A DNA stretch of 64,000 nt, taken from Sycobia sp. Sy_11. Lineage: Eukaryota; Arthropoda; Insecta; Hymenoptera; Epichrysomallidae. Positions within the stretch are counted from its first letter, which is position 1, and every line of letters starts with the position of its first letter. The stretch is from positions 835,001-899,000 of the forward strand of contig JACCIC010000019.1 of NCBI GenBank assembly GCA_018907035.1, read 5' to 3'. Positions 47,060-58,333 of this stretch are shown here, piece after piece. A program made the position numbers and the translations under genes. The notes beneath the pieces are model-generated. The model was not told the origin of the DNA and searched no databases. It saw nothing but the letters and a program-made list of their open reading frames with translations.

Positions 47060-48191
47060 CATACATATATGCACCGTAATCAAAGTCCATTCATTAAAAA
47101 AAAAACGATCGTTCCGTTCCCTTGCTCGCTTTTCAATCTCCCCCCCCCTCCCTTTTTTTGGGAAAAGTGCCAAATTGAAATTTTTCGAGATTTACAGCTG
47201 CCGCAACCACCGGAGTGTCGAAATCAACGCGAGAACTTTATACGTGACGAATAGGAGCCATTGTTCGAGTGTTCGCGCGTCCAACGCTGAACTAGGAAAT
47301 CGTTATGTACACGATATCTCGCATTCTCGGCCCCCCTCTACAAGCCACAACGAGGCCCGGGCATGTGCACTTTCGTCGCTCGCCGAGGAGAAAGCTTCAA
47401 TGGGAGTTCACTCTCGCGCGAACGCCTCTCTAATGATTGCGCCCCCCCCCCTCGCCACCGCCTCACCCAACCGCCACCTCCCTCATTTCATCCGGCGAAC
47501 GTTGCTCGGAACGTTGCGTATCGCTTTATCTTAACAAGGTGGAAGGCAAATGTCTGTGTGCGTGCGTGTGTGTGTGTATGTATATGTAAAGCAAGAATTT
47601 CTCATCGGAGATTATACAAAGCACCTCGAGAGCGCGCCGTACTGCGCTTAGAACTCGCGGAACGGTAATGCGTATGAAGAGGATAAACATTTTTTTCTCA
47701 CTCCCCCGTTCGCGTTAAGATACGTACGATATAATTCGGTCTCGTTCGATTGACTTTCGCGCGGGCTAAGTATTTTAGGGGCGCGCAGAATAAAATCGGG
47801 ACAATTCGAGAACAACGGTCTTTGCCCGGAGCCTAGATACACGCGGCCGAGCGCTCGCGCACACGCCACGCCAGCGCACGTACACGGACGCGCACCTACA
47901 CGATTGCGCGCGAATTCGCGCCGCGCACGAATTCGCCCGTTACCGGACGGTTTCCCATAGCAAGCGAGTCTCCCCGCCGCCCCCCCCTCTACGCCACCGA
48001 TTGTTTATAACTATATAATAACACCGTGATTTGCTACGTAATCGTTTGATGATTATTATACAGAGGCGCGGGGATGACGCGAGCTTCTGAGCGGTCCGCC
48101 GCGGTTATCAAATGAGCCCCGCATATATTTATGCATCGTAAGTATATAATATGGACGACTCTATTCGCCATGTATATCGATTGTTGCGCGA

Positions 48192-48196
<5 letters not shown>
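47056..48196. other. CpG-rich stretch without recognisable genes
   Basis: CpG-rich with C-homopolymer runs (47137-47150, 47442-47452). A donor-like ATC|GTAAGTAT at about 48139 has no acceptor upstream. No gene is called. Confidence 0.45.
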
Positions 48197-48242
<46 letters not shown>

Positions 48243-48419
48243 TGTTTGCGTGTATGGAGATCTGCCGCAGCGCGAAAGTGCAATTTCATTATCTCTCGGC
48301 GTGTTTTGCGCAATGATAAATTTAATTGTTTCGCTGAATGCGATTGGAACATTAGATCTGGATAGCCGGTATTTGTATAATACGCGGTCTTTATACGGAT
48401 TTGCACACGCGCACACAGG

Positions 48420-48461
<42 letters not shown>
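48197..48461. repeat. Opposed (GT)n and (CA)n arrays
   Basis: (GT)n at about 48197-48237 and (CA)n at about 48427-48461 are inverted relative to each other across about 190 unique bases, so a transcript could fold into a roughly 35-bp imperfect stem. Confidence 0.93.
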
Positions 48462-48462
<1 letters not shown>

Positions 48463-48667
48463 ACTCGCAAAATATTTATGATTACGAACAAGAATAGACG
48501 AGTCCACGAAACTTCTATGAGAAAATTTGATAAGATATGCAGTCGCATTGATGAAGTAGTGTATAAAGACGTATCATAGGGAAAATGTCTAATCCAAGCG
48601 CCCCGCCCCCCCCCACACACACACTCCATAGCCATCTTTGATTTCTCAAAGATCATCGCTCGTCGGC

Positions 48668-48698
48668 TATATAAAGAGCTGAATCTCATGCGTCAGAT
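48668..48698 (+). promoter_or_regulatory. Candidate TATA plus initiator core promoter
   Basis: TATATAAAG starts at 48668 and GTCAGATC follows, with the initiator A at 48695, 25-27 bases from the TATA start. The insect initiator consensus is close to TCAGT, so this one is near-consensus. The predicted start lies 40 bases before the 27-bp inverted repeat. Motif evidence only. Confidence 0.3.
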
Positions 48699-48734
48699 CT
48701 ACATCACACACGCGCGCGCGCGCACACGCACACA

Positions 48735-48838
48735 CGCGTGTTACGTAAACAAAAGTCCTCTAGCCTATACAATCGTCTGTTCGTGTGTGTGTGTGTGTGT
48801 GCGCGCGTGCGAGAGGACTTTTGTTTACGTAACACGCG
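48735..48838. repeat. Perfect 27-bp inverted repeat with 50-base loop
   Basis: Positions 48735-48761 and 48812-48838 are exact reverse complements; the 50-base centre contains (GT)n and CGCGCG. Each arm holds the palindrome TTACGTAA (48741-48748; 48825-48832) overlapping GTAAACA (48745-48751 and its complement). TTACGTAA is the PAR-bZIP/Pdp1-Vrille type site and GTAAACA the forkhead core. A 27-bp perfect match of non-simple sequence is far beyond chance here. It could be a hairpin RNA precursor, a mirrored enhancer or the ends of a tiny inverted-repeat element; no flanking target duplication is visible. Confidence 0.85.
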
Positions 48839-48909
48839 CACAATTGCTATGCAATCGAAAGGCATGAGAGAGAGCCGGTGAGAGTGAGAGGTCCTGTGCC
48901 GCGGCTGCT

Positions 48910-48947
48910 GCGCACTGCCGCTCCGATGCTGCGCGGTGGCAGTGCGC
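48910..48947. repeat. Second compact hairpin GCGCACTGCC / GGCAGTGCGC
   Basis: Perfect 10-bp stem (48910-48919 with 48938-48947) with an 18-base loop. One Watson-Crick and two G-U pairs can extend it inward, giving about 13 pairs. It lies 71 bases after the 27-bp inverted repeat. Confidence 0.7.
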
Positions 48948-49021
48948 GCGCGCTCGCGCTAGAGTCACTGTACCGACTGACCGAGCGCGACCCAATTATA
49001 ACGCGCGGCGGGGAGGGAGGT

Positions 49022-49064
<43 letters not shown>
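49022..49064. repeat. (TA)n microsatellite
   Basis: TA array of about 43 bases. Confidence 0.95.
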
Positions 49065-49068
<4 letters not shown>

Positions 49069-49549
49069 ATGAAAGCGAGTAGTGATATAGGCGAGGACAG
49101 AGGGTCGTGAACTCGAATCAGGTCCGATGCAGTTTTCGACCTCGGATCGCGACCCGTCGCCGTTGAGCGCATCGACGCGCATTAAGCGCGGGGGATAGCG
49201 CGGGGGATGGAAGAGCTTTAGCCACGGCTCGGATTTCCGATCGCGCCCCCCGACGCAACGGCGCGGGATCCCGATGCTGTCGGGACATGGGACACGTCCG
49301 AGGCTCATTAGACGCGCGCGCCCGATCGTTCGATTGGGAAACGTTTTTTTTTTTCTTTTCTTTTTCTTTTTAACGGATCTTGCACTGGTCAACGTGGACG
49401 CGTCGTTCGAGCGTCGTCGAGGGCCTCGCTTGTCCGTTCATAAAGCTCGCGCCGACGTAATCAACGTCGTTCGATCGACACTACGTTTTGGCCACATTAA
49501 TAGTATGACGCGACTTGGGAAGCTCGACTATCGCTCTTGACCAAAAATA
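49065..49549. other. Repeat-poor mixed stretch
   Basis: CpG-containing unique sequence with a T-rich run at 49346-49371. The + frame after that run is open to about 49540, but no AG acceptor follows the tract. No gene is called. Confidence 0.45.
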
Positions 49550-49846
49550 TCACGCTACCACCTCGATGTCGAGCATAAACGTGCGAGTCGCGATGATTCC
49601 TTCAATTGGGCTGATTTTGCCCACAGTATGAAAATCCGCAAGCTCCCCCGGATCGACGCGAAGAATGGGAAAATTATACGAAATAACATAAGAGGGGGGA
49701 GGGGGAGCGCACGTGTCTCCGGATAAGCGAGGGAATGACAAGCGAAACGTTTCAAAACACCAGATCCCATTGCCGATGTGGGCATACAGTGCACGTAAAT
49801 ATATACACTTGTACGCTTGCAATACTATCATTACTCTATCATACAT
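49550..49846 (-). CDS. Candidate small ORF (98 codons)
   Basis: An ATG at 49844-49846 opens 98 codons free of simple sequence, ending in EGIIATRTFMLDIEVVA before a stop. Composition is ordinary and mixed, with a short proline run (PPPPS). It lies in a repeat-poor stretch (49070-49890). No domain, signal peptide or splice context was recognised, and length alone does not exclude chance. Confidence 0.18.
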   Translation of the reverse strand: MYDRVMIVLQAYKCIYLRALYAHIGNGIWCFETFRLSFPRLSGDTCAPPPPSYVISYNFPILRVDPGELADFHTVGKISPIEGIIATRTFMLDIEVVA

Positions 49847-51805
49847 GCATTAAGGGCAAAGATTCGGAATAATTAATTATTCCTCCTCCCTCCCCTCCTC
49901 TCTCTCTCTCTCTCTCTCTCTCTCCACGTTATACACGCCTCGCGGCTTACAATTAGTTAGTTATGAGCCGCGCTCTGCGCCTATGTCTCGCCTCTCCCGC
50001 GCTCTGGAATTATCCTTTCAAACTGTCCGCGCGGATCTCGCAACCTGGAAAAGAGGACGACGGAGGGCGTGGGGAGGGGGGGAGGAGAAACGAGGAGCAA
50101 AAAAATGGCCAGACAGAAGAGGAAAAAGGCGGGGAAAGGAGAAAAATCGAGGAGGGGCGGGGGTGCGGAGGGAGACGCGCGTTGCGAGCGAAAAATCTCA
50201 TCTCGCGATCGAGCGGGGATAATCGGGACTTTGGAAGAAAAGTTGCTCGATCGCGTACTTGCGCGGCGGCGGCACCCACGGCTCGGCGGGGGGGGGGAGG
50301 CGAGAGGGTAGGAGGAGGAGAGGGAACGTATTCATACATAACTATATATCATTTCAATTTTGCGTAACGACGCGTCGAGCAACTTCTTGTGTGTTATAAA
50401 ATACGAACATATTGCCAAAGCGCAACACCCGTAGAATATCAGACGTCGGTGTCGCCCCGTACTATTATTCAATTTTTCAATTTTTCAATTGTTCTTTCTT
50501 TTTTCGTTTTTCGTGTTTTTAATTTTTCCGAGTGATTTTTTTTTTATTATTAAATTTGACATATGTTTTGAAACAGATTTATAAAAAAAATTGTTTATCA
50601 TCGACGTATTATTATTTACGTGTGAAAAAGGATCGTTCGGGACGTTTCAGCGAGGAAAAAAGAAATCCGACTTTGGGAAGCCTCAGGCTATATCCTATTT
50701 GGATTTATAGATGAAGCTCTGTATATATGTATATTCAGGGCAAGTACATATATCCATCATTTTGAGGACGCATTCGCGACCCGACACCTCTCCCACATCG
50801 CGTCCGCATAAACCGAAGGCCAAGCTGCACGAAAAACTTCCGAATTGAAATAAACGAACCGCGCGAGCGCGTTTGCATCTGTGTCCGTGCACACGTGTCT
50901 AGCTGTGTGCATGTACACGTATAGAGGTGCGCGCTCGAAAGGGTACAAAATCGATCGAGTCGCTGACGTATGAGATTGTCGCGGCCCTTTATGTAGGAAA
51001 AGTGCGCCGGCTCGTCGGAGCGGCGCATGCCCTACATTGTATGCATATATATATATATATATATCTTTATATGCACAGTTCGCTTGGTGTGGGAAGAGGA
51101 CGGTTAGAGATAGAGACGGAGAAGTATAAAAGGTGACAAGGGAAGGGGGAAAAGGGAAGGAGGAGGAGGAGGCGAACCCAGGTCGTCGTCCCGACCTCGC
51201 GCGCAGCCTATTTATCCAGAATCTCTGCACCCAAAAATAGCGACCGTCCGTGCTCGCGCGCGCGACCGACACAATGCTCTACCTGGCACACATATACGCA
51301 CGCACACACACACACACACATACACGTAAATACGTATAAACGTGCGCGTGCGCTCGCGTACTCGTACACTTACCACGCGGGTACGCGGATGAAAAAAATT
51401 AAGAAAAAGAAACACCTCCGCCTCTTTCTCGTTCTTTTCCTCGCGCGCGCGCGACTTCTGCCTCCCTACTTCTTGACCCGATGCGATTCCGCGGCCCCCT
51501 CCTCGCCACCCCCTACCCCCCCCTCTCTCTCTCTCTCACTCTCCTTCTCTGTCGCAAAGACGGGCACGCGTCGCGACATATTTCGACTTTTGCCTTACGC
51601 GCATGTATGAGTCTCGTATACGTGCACGTAGAGGGGCTCGTCGCTCGGGGAGAGAATTATAACGGTCTAGAATTAACTCTGGCGCCGCGGCGTGGCCGCT
51701 GTCTACACGACGCTCGCGCGGCGATTGATCAAAATTGGCCGCTTGCCGGGCGTGCGATTTGTTTATGAATACGCGCGCGCGGGAAGAAGGGGCTAGTGAT
51801 GCGCT

Positions 51806-51842
<37 letters not shown>

Positions 51843-52580
51843 GAGAGTCGCGCGTACGTCCCCATCGGCCTCCGATGCCAGGAGCACCGAGAAATCGAGT
51901 CGATGACGCGCGCGAGTGATTTCCGAAGTGCGGATGTCGCCGCAATGATTGAGAACATTCGTCCCCCCCCCCATCACTCCTTGCGTTTCGAAAATTCGCC
52001 TCGTTCCTGGCCCTGAGCTTCGCGGCACGCGAGTCATTCGCGCCGGGAAAATGTAGAAGAAGCTCGCGACGACGGATCGTCGGGCATCGGTATATGATAT
52101 TATCGTATATATCGTACGGGCGTCGCGATCGGTCCCGAGGGTCAGAGGGCAACAAAAAAAAACAACGGATGACGATTGGGACTTCATCAGAATGAAAAAT
52201 GTCTATGTTATTTTACTTTATTCTTTCGTTGCAGCTCTTTTGAGGTAGTTTTAATTTTTAATAGAAGTAAAATGTAAGGTATGGAATAAATTTTTTTCTT
52301 TTTTTAACCTTACACTCGTAATTCCTTGGAAATTCTATGGATAAGCGAATACGTGCGAGGATGACAAAGATCCTCACGATTTGTATAAGATTTAGACGAA
52401 ACAAAACTTAAAGAGGCGCTTGGTCCCATTACCTTATCGACCTAAGTCATTATAAAAATTGACCCGTATTATGATAATTATACGGGAAGATAATGTTTAA
52501 TTAAGTCGTTTCTGAATAACTGCAGCGATCTTATTCGTTTCTTATATTACAGATCTCGTATGCATTCGATATACTTTTAC
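49847..52580. other. CpG-rich and purine-rich stretch, then AT-rich
   Basis: A CT run (49900-49924) is followed by a purine-rich patch (50050-50330), a short TA run near 51045-51062, TATAAAAGG at 51126-51134 without an initiator, a CA run (51302-51320), a CT run (51521-51537) and a GA run (51809-51846). From 52190 it is AT-rich. Frames are repeat- or purine-driven. No exon is supported. Confidence 0.4.
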
Positions 52581-52936
52581 ACACACACACACACACACGC
52601 ACACATATATATATATATAAATTATAATTACGGTATTTCGATAACCTATGGTGACATACTTGATCTCCGCGTACCTGTTCGTTGCAAAAGTTTCTTTGAG
52701 ATTGCCTTTTATACCGTACGAGATACGCTCTGTCGGAGGAGGGGGAGGGGTGCAAGAGGGCCGTAACGCATAATTAATTGCAATTTTAATGGCGCGCAGG
52801 TCTCGGCTCCCGTCAATATTGTATTCTAATTGAAACGTCGGCCAGAGGATCGCGCTCCCTCCTGCCTCCGCGTTCGTTCGCTGGGCGAAAGTCGCGCGAA
52901 CGACAGCTCACGAATAGCTTCTGTATATACATACAC

Positions 52937-53005
<69 letters not shown>

Positions 53006-53014
53006 GTGTGTGTG

Positions 53015-53059
<45 letters not shown>
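52581..53059. repeat. (CA)n array and very long interrupted (GT)n array
   Basis: CA run at 52581-52607, then a GT array of about 120 bases at 52940-53059 broken twice by TGTTGTG (around 53003 and 53014). The same interruption appears in the GT array near 32950-32967. Confidence 0.95.
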
Positions 53060-53060
<1 letters not shown>

Positions 53061-55530
53061 CATTTGGACAATGAAAATCGGCCGCAATCTCTTCCTTCGT
53101 GGGACCTCGCCGCACCGCGTACGTATATGGGTGGATGTCCTTTCGTTCGAATCCCTCTGTTTCAAAACGTCATTTTTTTCAAATATAGAAAAATTGCAAT
53201 GTATTTATCATATGTGAAATACAATTAACAAAAATTAAAATTGCGCATTTTTTTTTATTTCATTCAAAATTTACATTTTGTTCGACGTCTATTATTCATA
53301 TATAATTTTATATTACGCCCGAAAATCCTTAAATACGTAACTATAACGTCCATTCTCTTACAATTAATTGTTCTAATTCTTCACTACCTCTCGGATTCAA
53401 TAGCGAGGTGCTAATAGCGGGTGAAGAAAATCTAACACGAAAAGTGGAGCATGGAATAAACGCTTTCGAAGGCAATGTTTACACATGATATTTCACGAAA
53501 TTCGCCTCGTCATGCCTTCATAGCACTGGGCAATACGAAGCGAATCCGGCGAATATTCGCTATTAAGCAAACAAATTCACGACCATTGCCATTGGTTTCT
53601 TAAATTCGATCATCGTAATTATACTGTTTAAGATACTAACACCGATTGGTCCATATTGGAAAAACCAGTGAACGGGAAATATAAAAAAAAGAACGAACAC
53701 ATGTGAATATTTGCGTATTATCGAGAAATACCGTCATTACTGTTTTTTTTTCTCGTATGCAAAAAATGGAAGAACTAAACGTGTTGATCTAATAATTGTA
53801 CGAAAATTTTAATAATCGAGTGCAATATATAATAAATTAACAAAAGAAATACATAAAAAGAGCAAGGTATAAAATAATAGTAACATTGACACTGTTGATG
53901 ATAAATAAATAATTTTATTTAAAATTAGTATCTATTGACCATATATTTATCTCTTGTTATGGATATGATATTATTGTTATTATTATTTGTGTATTAATGG
54001 AAAAAATATCCATTGGAACAAATGGAACAAAGATCTTTAGAACAGCTCAGTGCCAATAATATACGCATATATGCGTTAGAATTCAACGCCCGTGGGACTT
54101 TTCTTCGTTATGCCATCCCTATGTGACGGGGAGACATCTCACTCCGATGACGAGAGTCCTCCGAGAGATGAAGAAAAAAAAAAGTTACCCACGGCCTGCG
54201 TAGCGAAACACCGCATACGGATCGCGCGAGACTCGATCCAAAATAATATTCATGGTGCACAGTTAAAACGCGAGGGAGGCAACGAGCATGGAAAAATAAT
54301 TAAGAAACGCTCCGAAGATTATGCGCGCGCGAAGCTACAATACCTCGCCCTTAATTGCGACTAACCCGGCGAAACGTGAAAGAAGAAGAAAGAAAATAGA
54401 ACCTTTCCTTGCCCCTCTCCCCCCACTCGCGCCTCGTTTATTGCCACCTCCCGAACGAGTCGACGAATATCGCCGAAGGCAACGAGGGCTTGGTAAAGTG
54501 CGCGCAACGCGGGCGCAACACGTGGCGACGCGTCCCATCCTTCGTCCTCCACAGTCGGATATACCTGCGCGTCGCGAGGCGTTACGTTCGTCGCGCGCTT
54601 GATTTTATTGACCGCGGTGAGAATCCGTCCCCCTTCGAAAAAAAAAAAAAATTAAACGAGCCTCGGAGACTGAGGCTCGGACGCTCATCCGTCGCGCGCG
54701 TCGGCCAAACGGAGAAATGGCCAAGGCCAGCTACGACGGAACCTTTTTCTGAGGCACGATCGGCGAAGCCCGTTGCAAAAGCAAAAAAAAAAAAAAAAAG
54801 GAAGGAGAAAAAATGACGGATGAGACCGTCGCAGCCCTTTTAATTTTTCGCGGCTTTCCATATAAATTAATATATATTCATATATATATATATATCTTTC
54901 TATAACACCCCTCGTGTACTCCGCGGCGAACTTTACGACGTCCCGTTTGGCGACGCGTGGTTCCGGCTTTGAAATGCGAACGATGCGATTTGTGGCTCGT
55001 AAGCATTGACAGGATGCGATGTTTTTGTAAGAAATCACATTTTGGGCCCGATGGATGTAATTGCAAAGGGTGCTTTGTCATAATGATTCGTGGCATGGGA
55101 AAATATTTTCAGGCCTGAAAGCTTTTATTATATATGTATTTCAGTGCACGTTCTTTGGCTCGAGTGCGAGACACCCTGGCATCCTCGCGAGGGCTCGATT
55201 CAATCGTCTTTACAGGTTCATTGTTCCTCAGCCATGTATATTTGGTTCTTAATGAATAATTTTTTTTTTTGTTGACAGTTTACATTTGTTTTTCTCATCG
55301 GGTTTGTTTTTTTTTTTTCAAAAATAGCGATACATTAAACGTTAGATTGACGTTACATCGTGCCCGAAAGATACGGCTGGCCCTACACTGGCTTGTTCCC
55401 CTTTCCATTCGGAATCGCTATCGGGCACAGTGTTCATTAATGGAAATTATTATTTATGGAATTTAATTTGGAAATTTTTTTTTGCAATTTAATTTATCTT
55501 CGTCGAATACGGCATAATTGATAGCTACAT
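53060..55530. other. Long repeat-poor stretch
   Basis: About 2.5 kb almost without dinucleotide arrays, AT-rich to 54060, mixed to 54700, then AT-rich. It contains a short hydrophilic ORF (54110-54364) and T runs near 55260 and 55310. This is the expected appearance of intron sequence leading to the ratchet junction at 55553. Confidence 0.5.
54110..54364 (+). CDS. Weak candidate small ORF (84 codons)
   Basis: An ATG at 54110 opens 84 codons, highly charged (SDDESPPRDEEKKK near the start, then Lys/Arg-rich). No domain was recognised. It could be an exon fragment of a hydrophilic nuclear-type protein, or chance. Confidence 0.12.
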   Translation: MPSLCDGETSHSDDESPPRDEEKKKLPTACVAKHRIRIARDSIQNNIHGAQLKREGGNEHGKIIKKRSEDYARAKLQYLALNCD

Positions 55531-55537
55531 ATGATAA

Positions 55538-55559
55538 ATATTTTTTGTTTCAGGTGAGT
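55538..55559 (+). promoter_or_regulatory. Candidate recursive splice site (ratchet point)
   Basis: ATATTTTTTGTTTCAG ends at 55553 and is followed at once by GTGAGT, a perfect donor hexamer, so acceptor and donor are juxtaposed with zero exon length. This matches the motif used for stepwise removal of long introns in insects and has the same strand as the junction at 14432/14433. Confidence 0.42.
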
Positions 55560-55597
55560 GGTCGATTCACGTTGGGCTCTTTCTATCGAATTCGCAA
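55554..55597 (+). other. Candidate recursive-splicing exon
   Basis: A second donor (GCAA|GTAAGCTA, GT at 55598) lies 44 bases after the ratchet junction, which repeats the layout at 14433-14480 (48 bases). Such a downstream donor can help define the site before the ratchet donor is used. Motif-based inference. Confidence 0.25.
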
Positions 55598-57263
55598 GTA
55601 AGCTATACATAATGAAAATTACGTAGAGGTGTTAATATAATTGTAACAGGTATGCTAAGCTTTCTAAAAACGTGGATTTATACATACAATACCCCCTGTC
55701 CAATAGTCGACAACAAACTTCAATACTAAACTTAAAATCTAAGCGCGAATCTGCAAACATTGCCCCGGCGACAACGAATAGTTGGGACTAACGCTACGAC
55801 AAATCTGACTAAATCGACCGATTAGTCAGTCCACCGTTCGTCCTCATCGACTATATCCGACGGAATTCGCGTGCTCGAGCTACGATTCGTGAACGCGCGG
55901 CGTCCCGGGACAGGGAATACGCAATAAAATCGCGCGATTTGGTCGGATTCGGTGGAGTTGCAATATTAATGATAAAGCAGAAGAAGAAGAAAAAGAAGAA
56001 GAAGAGTAAGAAGAGGAGGAAAAAAAAGAGAACCGAGGAAAAAATTCATGCTGCGCGAAAATTTGTACGACAGCCTTTGGAAAATCGTGCCATTCGAAAG
56101 CGTTAGTATGTGTATATATATAAGTCGAGAGAAAGGAAATATGAAATAGAAAGCGCGCGCGCGCCGCGCGGCAAGCGACACTGACCGGAGCGCATTCCAT
56201 CCATAGATATCTGTATAGATACATATTTATATATATATATACATTTATATATTATTATACGCGCGTTATTGAGTAAGAGCCCTGAACACCGGCAACACGA
56301 CTTCTCTCCCCCTCCCCCCACCCTCTCACGGTGCATTTACTCTTTTATTTTTTTTTCTTCTTTCACGACTCCTACATTGTAATACCGCGTTACACATATG
56401 CATCTGCTGCCTATCAGCGTGTACGCGCGCGCGCGCTTTCCACGCCTGTCGTGCGCGTTTCAATAACGCGCGAGAGCGCAGGAGGCGGCGGCATACTTAA
56501 CGCGCTGTATCTCGACTGTGTGCGTAGCGCGAAGGAAAAATCGGAGGACTCGTCACAGTGGAGCCAGGCTGGACGTTCTCCCCCCCCCCCTTTACCCCGT
56601 TCCTTCGAAAACGGAGCAGATAAGCGGGATTGATTAGAAAAAAAAATAAAAACGATCCAATCGTACTTAACGTCGACTATCCGTACGATAGACTAAGGAA
56701 TATTTTTATCGGTCTTACGGTCGTGTAAAATAACATAGACGAATCCCATATAGGACAGGGGCCGATGGGTCGCCTCGGTAATGCAGCAGGGGTGTAACCA
56801 AGTTGTCGCTTACGAAAACTAGTATATTGACTAATATTTAGTCGAATTTCGGATTTTACGGGATTGACCGGGTCATTAGAAAATTCCAAACATTTTATTT
56901 TATACGACTGTAGGACCGATCAAATTCATTGTCAGCTTGCCCGGTATTCCGGCGCGAAACCGCTGTATCGCGATCCGCGCCGTTATATCTGCATTGCTCC
57001 AGAAAATTAATCATTGTACCCCAGACGCGCCGGGTGTCACGCCCATACATTGATTTGTAAAACGCGCATCTTGCCCGCCGATACTATTTTCAGAATCGTA
57101 GCGTAAACGCGGGGTTCGGGATTCGACGTGTAGTATATATATAATATAAATGATAAACAGAGATTCGCAATAAAGGTGCGTTTACAGGCTCGTAAACGAG
57201 GAGCGTTTTTTTTTTCCTCGCAAGCGTTACTGCGATACGCGAGCAATTTTACCGGAAAAAAGG
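55598..57263. other. Mixed stretch without recognisable genes
   Basis: It includes an acceptor-like and donor-like TAACAG|GTATGC at 55650, an AAG-rich purine run (55977-56040), a short TA run (56229-56240) and a CpG-rich patch (56420-56580). No splice-supported exon was found. Confidence 0.4.
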
Positions 57264-57689
57264 ATGCGCGATTCTGTCGTTTTGGAATTGGACGGCAGAC
57301 AATCCGAAAATGATCTATGCGTGGGTATTCTACGAGACTTTCCTTGCAAGCTGAAGTCGTTGTTTATTATCAACTGCGATTCTTCGGAAAGAATAGCTGG
57401 TAGAATGAAAGGAAAAGGAACGACCATCCGTGATGAATTTAACTGTAGACTTGGTGCTTCTCCATTGAAACGGGCTCTTTCTCTTCTTTCTTTAACGTTA
57501 ATTCTTTTAAAAAAAGAAAAAAATTATTCCAATTCGCATACGTTTTCTCCACTTTTAGGTATAACTAAGAATGAAATATGTAAAGAAAGAAGGTGGAAAT
57601 TAGCGATATCTAAAAATCTAAAGATTAATAAATTAATTAGTTTGTTTGTCTCGTCCGATCCCTGTCAACTGGTCGAACACAATTTCTGA
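57264..57689 (+). CDS. Weak candidate ORF (141 codons)
   Basis: An ATG at 57264 opens 141 codons with no simple sequence, the longest such frame in the window. It begins MRDSVVLELDGRQSENDLCV and ends PCQLVEHNF. A leucine-rich hydrophobic patch (LSLLSLTLILL) lies near residue 75. A strong pyrimidine tract ending in CCACTTTTAG inside it (about 57558) could instead be an acceptor. No family was recognised. One frame of this length is roughly what chance would give in 64 kb. Confidence 0.18.
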   Translation: MRDSVVLELDGRQSENDLCVGILRDFPCKLKSLFIINCDSSERIAGRMKGKGTTIRDEFNCRLGASPLKRALSLLSLTLILLKKEKNYSNSHTFSPLLGITKNEICKERRWKLAISKNLKINKLISLFVSSDPCQLVEHNF

Positions 57690-58173
57690 ACAGTGTTTAT
57701 ATATACGATAATTTTTTTTTTTTTTTTTTTAACAATCCTATGAACTATATCGGGATCGCGTTTTTTGTCGCACAGCAGCTCAATACGCGCAGCGAGCGCT
57801 CACAAAGCCAGTCGAAAAGCTCGCCCCCCCCCCCAAAGAACTTTCCAGGGCACATTCCCGAGCGCCGCCTTGCGCGCGTTCGCGCGCGCATGTAACGTGT
57901 ATGGTGTTTAAAATTGCCCAAGCTCGAGCGACTTGTGCAAGTTACATATATACAGATATACATACATACACATATCGCTATTTTCTTTATACTTCCCCGT
58001 TCTCTCCCGCGACGATCAAGCGCGAGCTCGCCCGCGCGCCGAGGATGGCGCAACGCTAAGGCCGCCGGGGCGCGGCGTTCGCGCGCGAGCGCGACGGACG
58101 GACGGACGCGCGGGACGGGCCGGTAGGGGAGCGCGGGAATTTCGACGGTCGCGACCGGCGGCGCCGAACTTAC
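57690..58173. other. CpG-rich block
   Basis: A T18 run (57713-57730) is followed by a CpG-rich block open on both strands. Its minus-strand frame continues past the donor at 58173 and is probably intron read-through. Confidence 0.4.
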
Positions 58174-58333
58174 CAGCTCGTACTTGCGCGTCGGGTTCCG
58201 GCCCACGGCGTTCGGCTGCCAAGTTTCGTCGAGCGCGGGCGATCCCTTCCTCCTCCCCTCCCCCCCCCCCGCCCCGCCGCCAACGCCGATAAACGCGAGG
58301 GAAATTCGCGAATGCACGCCTTCGGATGCGCGA
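58174..58333 (-). CDS. Candidate minus-strand coding exon
   Basis: On the minus strand, a T-rich acceptor (TTTTTGTCGGTTCCGCGCGC then AG at 58335-58334) is followed by 160 bases open to a strong donor (GAGCTG|GTAAGTTC, GT at 58173-58172). The frame begins with one split base and ends in phase 0. It encodes a Gly-rich start and then SPALDETWQPNAVGRNPTRK, whose codons are GC-rich at third positions, as in conserved insect exons. There is no in-frame ATG, so it would be an internal exon, or an exon whose start lies upstream. No family was recognised. Neighbouring exons were not found in the window. Confidence 0.32.

Noticed and set aside
51126..51134. TATAAAAGG box
   Set aside because: The motif is good but the following 35 bases are purine-rich with no initiator, so no promoter is called.
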